A DNA stretch of 64,000 nt from Bacillus sp. ISL-34 (GCF_018613325.1 NZ_JAGGQJ010000021.1:115960-179959), one strand, 5' to 3'. Numbered from the stretch's first letter, positions 52,715 to 62,839 are shown. The notes: generated by a model from the letters alone, not told the origin. Numbers and translations: made by a program.

Positions 52715-52746
52715 AAAAAAACTCTTTCATTAAATAGAGTTTTTTA
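52715..52746. terminator. Terminator-like hairpin
   Basis: AAAAAACTCT and AGAGTTTTTT pair around TTCATTAAAT. It lies upstream of the regulator gene, so it may end transcripts coming from elsewhere. From here to 53469 no intact gene is supported. Confidence 0.6.
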
Positions 52747-52904
52747 TACGAATGTTAATAATAGTGATATACCCCCACCAATTAAAAAAAATAATCTTTC
52801 ATTAATTATATTTCTGCATTGCCTATGTACTGAGTGTTCAAAAAATCAATAAATCAACTTTGTAACTTAATTAACACTGTTTTATGTGCACTCGCTAATA
52901 ATAT

Positions 52905-52953
52905 ATGAAACTATACTAACTCAAATTGTTATGCTAATAGCGTATGGTTTCAT
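52905..52953. repeat. Inverted repeat sharing 18 bp with position 13880
   Basis: ATGAAACTATACTAACTC (52905-52922) pairs with GTATGGTTTCAT (52942-52953). The identical 18 bp occur at 13880-13897, near the dead beta-lactamase gene. It may be the end of an unknown mobile element. Confidence 0.45.
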
Positions 52954-53039
52954 AAAACAAAGAATGAAAATAAATTCTTGAAATTCGAAAAGATGAAGTT
53001 AATCAAAAACTTCCTTGCCACGCTTAATGCCTCACGTAT

Positions 53040-53310
53040 TGAATATCCACATTTTTCATTGCTGAATCAACTTATATTTATATATATTAGATTGGTGCGA
53101 TTTTTCCAATATTTTAAAAAGGTTACGAATAGCATTCCTCGTTATTTCATCCCATTGTTCAAAAAGGCTGAACACTGCTTCTCTACCTTTCTATATTAAT
53201 TTCGGCTACATCAAAAATAGTAGTCTTAAGATAGTTAGCTGCCGAAAAAAAGGCATCATCTTTTAACCGCAAATCCACTTATTCATCTCCTGCCCCTTTT
53301 AAATTATCTA
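53040..53310 (-). pseudogene. Unidentified gene remnant
   Basis: Leftward, shifting frames read protein-like segments 'LRLKDDAFFSAANYLKTTIF' and 'FEQWDEITRNAIRNLFKILE', separated by stops. The order and amino acid content suggest a decayed gene, but I cannot identify it. No intact frame with a ribosome binding site is present. Confidence 0.3.
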
Positions 53311-53469
53311 ATAATTGAGCGTTGCCACATAAAGGATAAACCTAGTGGAATATGATAGCAATAATCACTCATGACAAATTATTGAAGATCCTTCATAATT
53401 GGTGACCCAATAGGAATAAGATAGCTTAAAACCCATCTAGAAAGTGTAACAAGAGAGGAGAAAAACACT

Positions 53470-54948
53470 TTGTCCCTTTTCAAAGATCCGCTATCACCAG
53501 ATCAAATGCTGGCTGTGATCAGAAATGGCCTGGGACCTTCCCAAATCCCCAAAAAAATCATTATCATTGGTGCCGGCATGTCTGGTTTGGTTGCAGCATC
53601 CCTTTTAAAGCAAGCTGGGCACGATGTAACGATATTGGAAGCAACCGGGAGGCTCGGAGGACGTGTTTTGACCATACGGGAGCCATTTTCAGAAGGTTCC
53701 TACTTTGACGCAGGTGCCATGCGCATTCCGAATTATCATTACTTAGTTGCGGAATACATCAAGAAGTATGGTTTAGGAGTAAACACTTTTGTGAATGCAA
53801 CTCCTAATGATCCCATTTATGCCAATGGAATCAAGACGACCGCTGCCATATACCAACGGAACCCGGATATACTGAGGTACCCCGTAGCTCCCCATGAAAG
53901 AGGTAAAACAGCTGAAGAATTACTCAATATGGCAATTAAGCCTGTGACTGACTTCATCATTCAAAACCCAAGTAAAAATTGGGAAATAGTCATTAAAGAG
54001 TTTGATAAATACTCCATGAGCTTCTTTTTGCAGTACAATCCAGTAGGAATCAGTCTATCAACAGGGGCGATTGAAAGCATTAAAGTCCTGATGGGTTTAG
54101 AAGGATTCCCTGAACTTTCTTTTCCTGCCATACTACGGGAGCTTATGCCACTCTTTAATCCAGACGTAAAATTTTTTGCAATCGAAGGCGGAAACGACCG
54201 GCTTCCATACGCTTTTCTACCGGAATTGAAGGATAACCTTAACTTCAGATATGAAGTGACAAAGATTGTTCAACATGATAATCAAGTCACCATCCATTCC
54301 AAACATACTCAAAGCCAAAACCCCTTAACGGTTACCGGTGACCTTGCCATCGTGACGATCCCACTTCAATTGTTGCAATTGATAGATATTGAACCCCGGA
54401 ATTCCTTTTCCCATAATAAGTGGAAGGCAATAAGGGAACTCCATTATGCTGCGTCCACGAAAATCGGGCTTCAGTTCACTCATAGGTTTTGGGAACAGGA
54501 AGGAATTTTCGGCGGTAAATTAACGACCGATTTACCCATTAGATTTTCTTATTACCCCAGCCAAACGAGCAACCAGAGTGAATCCGGTCTCATCTTAGCA
54601 AGTTATACATGGGAAGATGATGCCACATTATGGGATATCCTTCCGGAAAAAGATCGTATACAACACGCATTGAAAAATTTGGCAACGGTCCATGGAAAAC
54701 AAGTGTATGATCACTTTTTATCGGGGGCTTCTTATAGCTGGACACTGAATCAGTATGCCTACGGCGCTTTCTCCATGTTTAAACCTGGTCAGGAAACGGA
54801 CTTGTTTCCATACATCCCAACCCCTGAAGGAAGGGTGCACTTCGCTGGTGAGCATACATCAACCGTACCAGCTTGGATTGAAGGAGCCATTCAATCCGGC
54901 ATCAGGGTTGCACATGAAGTGACGAATCTGCCTAGAACATACGGGTGA
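53470..54948 (+). CDS. Flavin monoamine oxidase / L-amino acid oxidase family protein
   Basis: This 492-residue FAD enzyme starts at TTG 53470, nine bases after GAGAGGAG. The dinucleotide fold 'KIIIIGAGMSGLVAASLLKQ' begins near residue 29, followed by 'ILEATGRLGGRVLT', 'YFDAGAMRIP' and, at the C-terminus, 'GRVHFAGEHTSTVPAWIEGA'. These are the GG-doublet and FAD-ribityl motifs of L-amino acid oxidases and monoamine oxidases. It would oxidise an amine or amino acid, yielding H2O2 and ammonia; the substrate is not known. No signal peptide. It is a single gene with its own terminator. Confidence 0.92.
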   Translation: MSLFKDPLSPDQMLAVIRNGLGPSQIPKKIIIIGAGMSGLVAASLLKQAGHDVTILEATGRLGGRVLTIREPFSEGSYFDAGAMRIPNYHYLVAEYIKKYGLGVNTFVNATPNDPIYANGIKTTAAIYQRNPDILRYPVAPHERGKTAEELLNMAIKPVTDFIIQNPSKNWEIVIKEFDKYSMSFFLQYNPVGISLSTGAIESIKVLMGLEGFPELSFPAILRELMPLFNPDVKFFAIEGGNDRLPYAFLPELKDNLNFRYEVTKIVQHDNQVTIHSKHTQSQNPLTVTGDLAIVTIPLQLLQLIDIEPRNSFSHNKWKAIRELHYAASTKIGLQFTHRFWEQEGIFGGKLTTDLPIRFSYYPSQTSNQSESGLILASYTWEDDATLWDILPEKDRIQHALKNLATVHGKQVYDHFLSGASYSWTLNQYAYGAFSMFKPGQETDLFPYIPTPEGRVHFAGEHTSTVPAWIEGAIQSGIRVAHEVTNLPRTYG

Positions 54949-55000
54949 TCCTTGAATGGACCTTTTCTTTAGTTATTTAACTTAAGAGCATTGACAAAAG

Positions 55001-55030
55001 AACCTTCCATTTGGAAGGTTTTCGTTCTTA
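55001..55030. terminator. Rho-independent terminator
   Basis: AACCTTCC and GGAAGGTT pair around ATTT, with TTCGTTCTT following. It separates the amine oxidase gene from the convergent germination operon. Confidence 0.8.
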
Positions 55031-55037
55031 TGAACAG

Positions 55038-56150
55038 TCACTTTACCCCTCCTTTTGAACCGAAGTCTATGATCCTTAAGTCCACTTCATAATTAATATC
55101 GGCTTTACTGAAAATTTCGTCCCATTTCTGCTTATTTTTCTCCCAAAACTTTGGATGCTGATTTTCCACATAACGATACAATCCTGCTACCCCTGTTTTA
55201 TATTCATGCTGTAATTTGTATACGATTTTCTCGACATCCTTCTTAACTTCATCCTCGGCAACACGCTCAACATCTTTTAAATAGCCTTCCTTAAATGAGT
55301 TTTCCTTACCATACCAATCTTCCGAAAGTCTTGCTGTGTACCCGACCTGAATATTTATCGTCAAATGATCCCCGTTCAATTCGGTCTTGATTTTCCTCCT
55401 TGTCCTATTGAGCAATTCAACACTTAGAGGCTTACCGTGTTGGTCCGCTTCGATTATTCCGCCCTTTACCTCTCCGTTCAACCAATTCAATGCTGCTATA
55501 TCCTCATCATTCATGACCCCGACCAACTTTGAATTGTTGATCACCCCTGCACCCTCCAAAATTAATTTTCCTCCCCTAATATCAACGGCCTGAATGGCAA
55601 AGCTTCCATCTGATTGTAAATTTGAGGATGCTTTGCCTAGTGTTAAAGGCGGAAGTATCTTATTCGTTCTGTTCTCATTATCTTTCAATTCATAGATTAC
55701 ATTGGAAGGAATCTCCCCATCGTCGGATAGTCCCAAAATTTCTTTCGTCGGTCTCTTTGTTAAATAAACAAGACAGCTTCTCCTTGTATTATTATCGCGT
55801 ATTGACTGATTAATGATCGATTCCATCGGGATTTTCCTTAATACATCTTCATTAATGAGCATGATACGCTGATGATTGGTTAAAACCGTATTGGTTAAGA
55901 GTAAAGAATCCCTAATTGCTTCATGCAGCGTTTTGGCACTGACGGTAACATTCTTAAATTTTAATTGGGCCTGATTCTCCTGAACACCACTTCCTGGAGG
56001 CACCAGAATTTGCTGTGTTAACATGATTTCATCTTTCTTTTTGCCTTTATCGATTCCCACTCCTACGACAATAGATAATTCTTCTATATTTTCACTGTCC
56101 CAACAGCCTGCAAGCAAAGGAATAAGCAAGATCAACCATAATCTTTTCAT
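55038..56150 (-). CDS. GerC-family spore germinant receptor lipoprotein (leftward operon)
   Basis: This 370-residue lipoprotein has a type II signal with lipobox 'LLAGC' (Cys near residue 16) followed by 'WDSENIEELSIVVGVGID', the classical Ger(x)C beginning. The C-terminal part contains 'WYGKENSFKEGYLKDVE' and 'HPKFWEKNKQKWDEIF', typical of GerAC/YndF. It is the outer-face lipoprotein subunit of a nutrient receptor in the spore inner membrane. It overlaps the GerB-type gene by 4 bp. Confidence 0.93.
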   Translation of the reverse strand: MKRLWLILLIPLLAGCWDSENIEELSIVVGVGIDKGKKKDEIMLTQQILVPPGSGVQENQAQLKFKNVTVSAKTLHEAIRDSLLLTNTVLTNHQRIMLINEDVLRKIPMESIINQSIRDNNTRRSCLVYLTKRPTKEILGLSDDGEIPSNVIYELKDNENRTNKILPPLTLGKASSNLQSDGSFAIQAVDIRGGKLILEGAGVINNSKLVGVMNDEDIAALNWLNGEVKGGIIEADQHGKPLSVELLNRTRRKIKTELNGDHLTINIQVGYTARLSEDWYGKENSFKEGYLKDVERVAEDEVKKDVEKIVYKLQHEYKTGVAGLYRYVENQHPKFWEKNKQKWDEIFSKADINYEVDLRIIDFGSKGGVK

Positions 56151-57241
56151 CCGCTTCTTCTACTCCTTTTCACTTGAACGATTGCAAATGTAATAATTGG
56201 CAAGCCAATCAATATAAAGGGAAATACATATCCCAGCAAATCGCTCATTTTAAAAATCCCGATTATATCTTTAGGGAACTTTGCCAGAAAAAAAACAATT
56301 GGAACCAAAACAATAAGGTTCGTTGAATATGAATTGTTAAAAATCTTCGTCATGCCTTCTGCTGCGAAGTAATAATAGATTGCATGTGTACAAAAGAACT
56401 GGAGAATCCAGGTGATTAATAGAAATAGCTCTAAACGTTCTATAAATATCCCTTTTACTTCATACGATTGAATATAGGAAATGGTTGGCCAAGTTACAGC
56501 TTTGACTTCTGGCACAGACAGTGTAGCGACTACCAGAACATATGTAATTACATATAATATCAGCGGTATGAAAAAACCGATTAAAACGCCACTTTTTACC
56601 TTGTTTTGATTTTTAACCACACCAAACAAAAAGATGAAAAGCTCAATTCCAAAAAAAGACAAAGTCCCCGAGCCCATTCCTTTCATGACAGGAAGAAATC
56701 CTTTCGCAAGGACAGGCTGGAGGTTTTTTAACTCGACTACTCTGAGACTGAACAAATAAATGAGCAAAACGATGACTATTGTCAAAGGAAGAAAGAAGAC
56801 ACAAGCCTTAGCTATGGCTTTAATTTTGCCTGTCAAAAGATGCACACTCGCTAAAATCAAGGTAAGTATCACGATTTCAACCGGGGTTTCCTCCAACAAA
56901 TAAAATCGGACCATTTCACTCATTGCAAGAACTTCAAAGCTGGCCACGCCTATAAAGTACAACACCACAATCAATCCAATAAGTTTGGCGAGCCACTTTC
57001 CATATGCCTCCTCCATGTATGTGTAATAGTTAGCCACCTTATGTTTTTTTAACAGAACAACCAATAAGCATAATAAAAGGGCAATAGCGATCCCATTTAA
57101 AATCAAAACGATCCATCCATCGGACGAATGAATTTTTTCCGTTATCGTCCTTGGAAGCGTCAGCATCCCAATTCCTAACATGCTGCATGAAATGATCGCT
57201 GCCAATTCTCCACTAAGAATTTTGCCGTCGGATTGGCTCAA
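56147..57241 (-). CDS. GerB-family spore germinant receptor permease-like subunit (leftward operon)
   Basis: This 364-residue protein has ten hydrophobic helices in the APC-like spore permease fold: 'ISCSMLGIGMLTLPRTITEK' at the start, 'SLRVVELKNLQPVLAKGFLP' in the middle. It starts at TTG 57241, just after GGGGGG, overlapping the GerA stop by 4 bp. In GerA-type receptors this subunit binds the germinant. The ligand cannot be read from the sequence. Confidence 0.93.
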   Translation of the reverse strand: MSQSDGKILSGELAAIISCSMLGIGMLTLPRTITEKIHSSDGWIVLILNGIAIALLLCLLVVLLKKHKVANYYTYMEEAYGKWLAKLIGLIVVLYFIGVASFEVLAMSEMVRFYLLEETPVEIVILTLILASVHLLTGKIKAIAKACVFFLPLTIVIVLLIYLFSLRVVELKNLQPVLAKGFLPVMKGMGSGTLSFFGIELFIFLFGVVKNQNKVKSGVLIGFFIPLILYVITYVLVVATLSVPEVKAVTWPTISYIQSYEVKGIFIERLELFLLITWILQFFCTHAIYYYFAAEGMTKIFNNSYSTNLIVLVPIVFFLAKFPKDIIGIFKMSDLLGYVFPFILIGLPIITFAIVQVKRSRRSG

Positions 57242-58668
57242 GAAAGTTCCCCCCCTTTTTTCCGCTTCGGTAACCGTAAGAACGCATCCTTCCAGGTCTT
57301 TTTACCGATAAAATCCATTGGTTGAAAATAAGGTTCCTGAAAGCTGGTCAATTTCGACAAATGGCTGATAACGATGATAAAGAATAATGTGGTTCCGTAT
57401 AAACCTAAAACGGCGGCAAAAATCATCGCCCCGAACCTTAATGCCCTGAACGCCAGTCCAAAGCTATATTGCGGTACCGTAAAAGAGGTAATCGTCGTGA
57501 TCGAAACAATTATGACCATCAGGGAACTCACAATATTGGCTTGAACGGCTGCTTGGCCAATAATGACCCCACCAACCAATCCAACCGTCTGCCCAATGGG
57601 TGCCGGAAGCCGAATACCTGCTTCGCGAAGCAGTTCAATTGTCAATTCCATGATGATTGCCTCTACAAAAGGAGGAAAGGGAACATTTTCCCTTGTACCT
57701 GCTATTGACATAGCCAGTTCTGTCGGAAGCAATCCAGGGTTAAACGAGACCAAGGAGATATAAATCCCTGAAAGAAATACGGTAACAAATAAAGAAAAAT
57801 AGCGAAGTACACGCAAAAAAGATCCTGCTACCCATCTTTCATAATAATCATCCGGTGACTGCAGCAGCATCGTGATCGTCGTTGGTGCCATCAACGCAAA
57901 TGGCGAGCCGTCAACCATGATGGCCACCCTGCCCTCCTGCAGTGCCGCCAATACTTTATCCGGACGCTCCGTATTCTGGATCTGAGGGAAAGGGGTAAAC
58001 GATGTATCTTCAATTAATTCCTCAAGCATCCCCGAGTCTTGGAGATCAGTAGCTTTCACTGCATTTATCCGTTTATTCACTTCTTTCAGCAAAGAATCGC
58101 TTGCTTTTCCTTCATAATAGATCAATGCAACTTCCCGCTTTTCAAGCGTCCCTAACTTCTGTTGTTTGACGATAAGGTTGGGATGGTTTGAATATTGCCT
58201 TATCAAGCCGATATTTTCTTGTAGACTTTCGATAAAACCAAGCTTCGGTCCACGGACAACCCTCTCTGTCGAAGGTTCACCCAGTGTACGGTTTTTTTCC
58301 TTTGCCAGGTTTAAGACATAACCTTTTACCATTCCATCTATAAATAAAAGCGTTTTTCCGTCAAAAATATGCTCCTTGGCTGTTTCATATGTTTCAACAT
58401 CCTGTTCCCTGACTGAACAGATTTTGGAAATGACCAGCTGCTCGATGGAAATCGGGTGACTGGTTTCAACCTGGGCAGCAGATAAATCCAGGACTATATC
58501 ATTGAATGCTGGATAATCCATCGTTCCATTAACAAATACAAATAATCCTGAAACTTCATAACCGGGAATGAATATCTGTTTAAAAACTACATCATCCTGC
58601 ATACCCAATTCAGATTTCAATTTTTCCTGCTTTTGATCCAATCCAATATGCAAGGGTTTACTTTTCAT
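57238..58668 (-). CDS. GerA-family spore germinant receptor subunit (leftward operon)
   Basis: This 476-residue protein has a soluble N-terminal half and about five membrane helices after residue 285. Motifs typical of GerAA/YndD: 'NTERPDKVLAALQEGRVAIM', 'DGSPFALMAPTTI', 'SPDDYYERW', 'ELAMSIAGTRENVPFPPFVE' and 'IELLREAGIRLPAPIGQTVG'. AAAGGAG lies before the ATG. It is first in the operon and divergent from a second receptor operon 210 bp away. Confidence 0.94.
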   Translation of the reverse strand: MKSKPLHIGLDQKQEKLKSELGMQDDVVFKQIFIPGYEVSGLFVFVNGTMDYPAFNDIVLDLSAAQVETSHPISIEQLVISKICSVREQDVETYETAKEHIFDGKTLLFIDGMVKGYVLNLAKEKNRTLGEPSTERVVRGPKLGFIESLQENIGLIRQYSNHPNLIVKQQKLGTLEKREVALIYYEGKASDSLLKEVNKRINAVKATDLQDSGMLEELIEDTSFTPFPQIQNTERPDKVLAALQEGRVAIMVDGSPFALMAPTTITMLLQSPDDYYERWVAGSFLRVLRYFSLFVTVFLSGIYISLVSFNPGLLPTELAMSIAGTRENVPFPPFVEAIIMELTIELLREAGIRLPAPIGQTVGLVGGVIIGQAAVQANIVSSLMVIIVSITTITSFTVPQYSFGLAFRALRFGAMIFAAVLGLYGTTLFFIIVISHLSKLTSFQEPYFQPMDFIGKKTWKDAFLRLPKRKKGGELS

Positions 58669-58878
58669 GGTGAACTCCTTTGGTTAAATGGGTTTTTATT
58701 TTTAAGTTTCCTCTATTTTCAATTTTTTTATGCGAACAGGAAATGGTGACAGCTGTTAAACCAAGGATTTTTTAATGAATTTCCTTTTTGAAGCAAGCAA
58801 CATTAACATCCAAAATGGTTAATATGTAATTAAATTGCAAATGCTAGGATAATAAGCTTTAGTGCAGAGGTGACAACA
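58669..58878. promoter_or_regulatory. Shared promoter region of two divergent germinant-receptor operons
   Basis: Only 210 bp separate the GerA starts. Such operons are usually read by sigma-G in the forespore. I could not find a clear sigma-G -35/-10 pair on either strand, although CATAAAA (leftward) and an AT-rich GCTAGGATAATA (rightward) are candidates for -10 regions. Confidence 0.35.
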
Positions 58879-60405
58879 TTGTTTAACCACAGAAAGTACA
58901 AAAAAAAACCCAATCAACCAAACGAAAAAAATGATGAATTAAATAAAGTTTCGGAAGTAAGAGAACTATTCAATACCCTATCTTCATCCAATGATTTCAT
59001 AAACCATCAAGGAACCTATAATGGCGTAGGCTATTGGGTCTCTTTTTATCGCTCTTTAATTGATGCACAGGTACTTCATGAAAGTGTTCTTTCTGTCATA
59101 CCTACTCTGGAAACGATAAATTTGGAGCAAATTAAAGAGAACGTACCTATTGAAAATACACTGATCACCAGTACCAAGGTTGTGATCGAAGAAAGAATCA
59201 TGAGAGGCGAAATTGCACTTCGTTTAGATGGAAATCTTGATGAATGCCTATTAATCAATGTTGCGGCCCAACGTGGAAGACAAGTTGAAAAACCTGAACT
59301 TGAATTTGGCATCATAAGTGCTCTAGAAGCTTTTGTCGAGGATATTGATACCAATCTGAATTTAGTCAGAAAAAGGCTTCCTTTCCCTGGATTGCAAGTA
59401 AGTGAAATGACTGTGGGATCCTTGTCTAAAACGAAAGTGGCAGTTTTATCAATAGAAGGAATCGTTGATCAGGAAAATGTTGATAATGTTATACAAAGGA
59501 TCAATGACGTAGAGTTTGATGAAATATTGGACGGGTCCTATCTCGCGCAAATGCTATATGATAATTCAAATACCTTGTTTCCCCTTTTTCTAAATACGGA
59601 AAGACCTGATCGCATCGCTAGTGCATTGGCTGAAGGTAAAGTAGCCCTGTTAATCGATAGGTCGTCCTCAGCACTTATTACTCCAACCATTTTGTTGGAA
59701 TACTTTATCACCATGGAAGATTATAATATGCCGTGGATTCCCGCATCTGCATTCCGTTTATTAAGGATATTCGCGGTCGCTTTTTCCATATTTGCCACTC
59801 CCATTTATGTAGCCGTGCTGACCTATCACTATGAACTGATTCCTAAAGATCTTTTGGAAACGATCGTCACTTCAAGGAACTTAATACCTTTTCAGCCTTT
59901 GATCGAAGCATTATTCCTGGAGATCTCCATTGAGTTATTACGGGAAGCGGCTGCCAGGCTGCCAACAAAGGTAGGTCAGACATTAGGTATCGTCGGCGGT
60001 ATCGTTATCGGTCAAGCAGCCGTTGTAGCTGGTTTGACCAGTAATATCTTATTGATCATCGTTGCCCTCTCGGCATTGGCATCATTTGTTACTCCCATTT
60101 ATAAAATGGGTAATGCCATTAGGCTGCTGCGGTTCCCCTTCTTAATCGGGGCCCAGATTTGGGGGCTGCTCGGCATTACCATAGCAGCCGTGTTTTTGAT
60201 GACCCACCTTATCAAATTAACGTCGATGGGACACCCGTACCTTGAACCGATATACCCATTTCGCATGCAAGATTGGAAAGACAGCTTTGTTCGGCTTCCT
60301 TTTAATCTTTTCAAGTCGCGGCCTGTAAATTTACGTCCTGATGATATATCCAGACAGCCACAGCCCAAAAAAGCAAGAATCAAAAAAAATGATTTTAATG
60401 AATGA
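58879..60405 (+). CDS. GerA-family spore germinant receptor subunit (rightward operon)
   Basis: This 508-residue protein starts at TTG 58879, five bases after AGAGGTGA; GTG 58870 overlaps that site. A basic, Asn-rich head (KKKPNQPNEKN) precedes the GerA N-domain. Later 'NTERPDRIASALAEGKVALL', 'SLSKTKVAVLSIEGIVDQEN' and 'IELLREAAARLPTKVGQTLG' mark the family, with about five membrane helices in the second half. The basic C-terminus (PKKARIKKNDFNE) is typical. It is clearly different from the leftward GerA, so the two receptors probably answer different germinants. Confidence 0.93.
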   Translation: MFNHRKYKKKPNQPNEKNDELNKVSEVRELFNTLSSSNDFINHQGTYNGVGYWVSFYRSLIDAQVLHESVLSVIPTLETINLEQIKENVPIENTLITSTKVVIEERIMRGEIALRLDGNLDECLLINVAAQRGRQVEKPELEFGIISALEAFVEDIDTNLNLVRKRLPFPGLQVSEMTVGSLSKTKVAVLSIEGIVDQENVDNVIQRINDVEFDEILDGSYLAQMLYDNSNTLFPLFLNTERPDRIASALAEGKVALLIDRSSSALITPTILLEYFITMEDYNMPWIPASAFRLLRIFAVAFSIFATPIYVAVLTYHYELIPKDLLETIVTSRNLIPFQPLIEALFLEISIELLREAAARLPTKVGQTLGIVGGIVIGQAAVVAGLTSNILLIIVALSALASFVTPIYKMGNAIRLLRFPFLIGAQIWGLLGITIAAVFLMTHLIKLTSMGHPYLEPIYPFRMQDWKDSFVRLPFNLFKSRPVNLRPDDISRQPQPKKARIKKNDFNE

Positions 60406-60423
60406 TTTAAATGAGGGTCCTAT

Positions 60424-61515
60424 ATGAACCAAGCTGGAGTTAATGAAAAGTATAAAGTGTCACCGTTCTATGTGTTTTTTTTAGTGCATTCCATGCAAAC
60501 AGGAGTAGGCGTTTTAAGTTTTCAAAGGCTTTTAGCGAAGTCAACGGGAACGGATGGCTGGATTTCGATACTACTAGCCGGCCTGATCGTTCATATAATG
60601 ATTTGGTTCATATATAAAATCTTCAGTATCGTTCCTGGAGATATCATTTCTGCAAATAATCAGGCATTCGGGAAATGGATGGGGAATTTCTTCAGTCTAT
60701 TATTCATTCTTTACTTTTTTATCCTTAGCATGACAGTCATGATCAGCTATATAAATGTCATACATGTATGGATGTTTGAAGAGGTACCATCTTGGGCGTT
60801 TTCAGTGGTTTTCCTAGTTTTGATTTATTATATTCATACGGGAGGGTTCCGTACGGTTACGGGGATTGCCTTTTTAGGCGTCTTTTTGACATACTGGCTT
60901 ATATTTGTCCTATTCTATGCCATGAAATACTCTGATTTCTCTAATTTGCTTCCTGTTTTCCACCACACTCTATTGGATATATGGAAAGGAGCCAGAAGTA
61001 CTTCAATAACGTTGCTTGGTTTTGAAATGATCTTAATGTATTATCCGTTCATCAAAGATGCTAAAAGATCACAAAAATATGCTCATTGGGGGGCCTTGAC
61101 GACAACCTTAATTACCGTATTCGTTTATTTGGTTTCACTTATTTTTTATACACCAAAACAGTTGGAACTGACTATATGGCCGACACTGACAATGACCAGA
61201 ATTGTCGAATTGCCTTTTATCCAGCGATTTGAATATATAGATGTTTCTTGGTGGGCCATCGTCATCATACCCAACATGACCATTTCCTTGTGGGCAGCAA
61301 GCCGAGGTTTCAAGCGCTTATTCAGTGTTCAACAAAAGTATCCATTATGGGGGATGTCGCTTATTATCCTGCTTACCAATATATTTGTTTTTGATGTCGA
61401 TTCACTATATATACTAAATAAAATAATCGATCCATACGGCGTGCTCTTCCTTGTTTTATACTTGCCACTTCTTTTGGTCATCATCTATCTAAAGAAAAAG
61501 AGGAAACGTTTATGA
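60424..61515 (+). CDS. GerB-family spore germinant receptor permease-like subunit (rightward operon)
   Basis: This 363-residue membrane protein has about ten helices. 'FLVHSMQTGVGVLSFQRLLA' is the GerAB-type first helix, and 'SNLLPVFHHTLLDIWKGARS' the loop that precedes helix six. It follows the GerA gene by 18 bp (GAGGGTCC before the ATG) and overlaps the GerC gene by 4 bp. The role is as for the other permease-like subunit: ligand recognition in the spore inner membrane. Confidence 0.93.
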   Translation: MNQAGVNEKYKVSPFYVFFLVHSMQTGVGVLSFQRLLAKSTGTDGWISILLAGLIVHIMIWFIYKIFSIVPGDIISANNQAFGKWMGNFFSLLFILYFFILSMTVMISYINVIHVWMFEEVPSWAFSVVFLVLIYYIHTGGFRTVTGIAFLGVFLTYWLIFVLFYAMKYSDFSNLLPVFHHTLLDIWKGARSTSITLLGFEMILMYYPFIKDAKRSQKYAHWGALTTTLITVFVYLVSLIFYTPKQLELTIWPTLTMTRIVELPFIQRFEYIDVSWWAIVIIPNMTISLWAASRGFKRLFSVQQKYPLWGMSLIILLTNIFVFDVDSLYILNKIIDPYGVLFLVLYLPLLLVIIYLKKKRKRL

Positions 61516-62597
61516 GTAAATTATTTCTTGTTATCTTGACTTTTCCCCTCCTTTGCAGCTGCGCCCAGCCAAGAGTGGTAGATGAAGTCAATATGTCCCA
61601 AGCCATTGGCTACGATATACTGAAGAATGATATTGTCGAAGGAATGTTCGTCATCCCTATCTTCCAACAGGACAAGATGGGTAAATACGAAATTTTAAGT
61701 GGAACATCGACGACAACAAGTGATGTTCAGGCTGTCGTTTCCAAAAAAGCGGATAAGCCGGTATTGCTTGGTCAGACACGCATCATTTTATTCAGCGAGA
61801 AAGTGGTTCATGAAATCGGAATAACAGAACTGACCGATTACCTTTACCGTGAGCCACAACTTGGAAACAGGGTCATTTTAGCCATCGTTGAAGGAAAGGT
61901 CAAGAATGTAATAAATGCGAAACCACCAAATACGAATGTGAATATTGGAATCTTTTTATCAGATTTGATCAATCAGCAAATTGAAACAGCGAACGGACCG
62001 GATACTAACCTCCATATTTTTTTAGGCGACTCTTTAGAAGATGGCGGCGATTCGTATCTTCCTTTAATTAAATTTATCAATAATGAAGTTACGGTTTCTG
62101 GAGTCGGACTATTTCATGAAAATAAAATGGTCAGTAAAGTTAGTACAAGAGATATGTTCATTTTTAAGACATTAGTTCAACATCATAGGCGGGGAATATA
62201 CAAGTTCAAATTAAATGACAAGAAAAAAAGCGATATCGTAGTGGAAAGTATCCGAAGCGGTTCAAGTTATGAGGTATCCGGTTCAGAGAGAAATCCCTCG
62301 ATCACGATCAAGATCAAAATCAAAGGGCAAATCAAGGAATCGATGCGAAGTGACAACCTTACCAATAGAAAGATGATAAAAAAAATCGAGCAGGATATGG
62401 AAGCTGATTTATCTAGGCATGCAAACCGTCTTATGAAAGATTTTCAGAAAAAATCCCTTGACCCGATGGACTTAAAGCAAAAATACCACGCCAAAAATAA
62501 AAAAATGACCTATGAACATTGGAAAAAGATTTATCCGGTGATGGACATTAATATAGAAACTGAAGTTAACATCATCCAAACTGGGGTCTCTGAATAA
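61512..62597 (+). CDS. GerC-family spore germinant receptor lipoprotein (rightward operon)
   Basis: This 361-residue lipoprotein has signal and lipobox 'FPLLCSC' (Cys17), followed by 'RVVDEVNMSQAIGYD', a more diverged Ger(x)C start than that of the leftward operon. C-terminal 'AKNKKMTYEHWKKIYPVMDI' matches the family's last helix. It completes a three-gene receptor operon. No clear terminator directly follows; about 240 bp of non-coding DNA lead to the RidA-like gene. Confidence 0.92.
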   Translation: MSKLFLVILTFPLLCSCAQPRVVDEVNMSQAIGYDILKNDIVEGMFVIPIFQQDKMGKYEILSGTSTTTSDVQAVVSKKADKPVLLGQTRIILFSEKVVHEIGITELTDYLYREPQLGNRVILAIVEGKVKNVINAKPPNTNVNIGIFLSDLINQQIETANGPDTNLHIFLGDSLEDGGDSYLPLIKFINNEVTVSGVGLFHENKMVSKVSTRDMFIFKTLVQHHRRGIYKFKLNDKKKSDIVVESIRSGSSYEVSGSERNPSITIKIKIKGQIKESMRSDNLTNRKMIKKIEQDMEADLSRHANRLMKDFQKKSLDPMDLKQKYHAKNKKMTYEHWKKIYPVMDINIETEVNIIQTGVSE

Positions 62598-62839
62598 TAA
62601 ATTGTCGATAGGCCATTTTGAATTCATCAATCGCAAAAACAACAATCATATATTAAATGAGTCACAAGGTTGCTGGTGAACAACTCGGTTATTTTACTGA
62701 TGGATGGCAGGTTCTTTTGAATCCGCAAGAAATGTAGTTAGCCGGATTCATGCAAAAGGGTTAAGTCCCTTTTAAAGCAGGATAAATGAAACAGAATTAT
62801 TTACCTATCGTTGTTACATATATAACAGGAGCTGACTTT

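Noticed and set aside
52978..53199. 73-codon plus-strand frame
   Set aside because: The opposite strand reads more like a decayed gene; the plus frame has no ribosome binding site.
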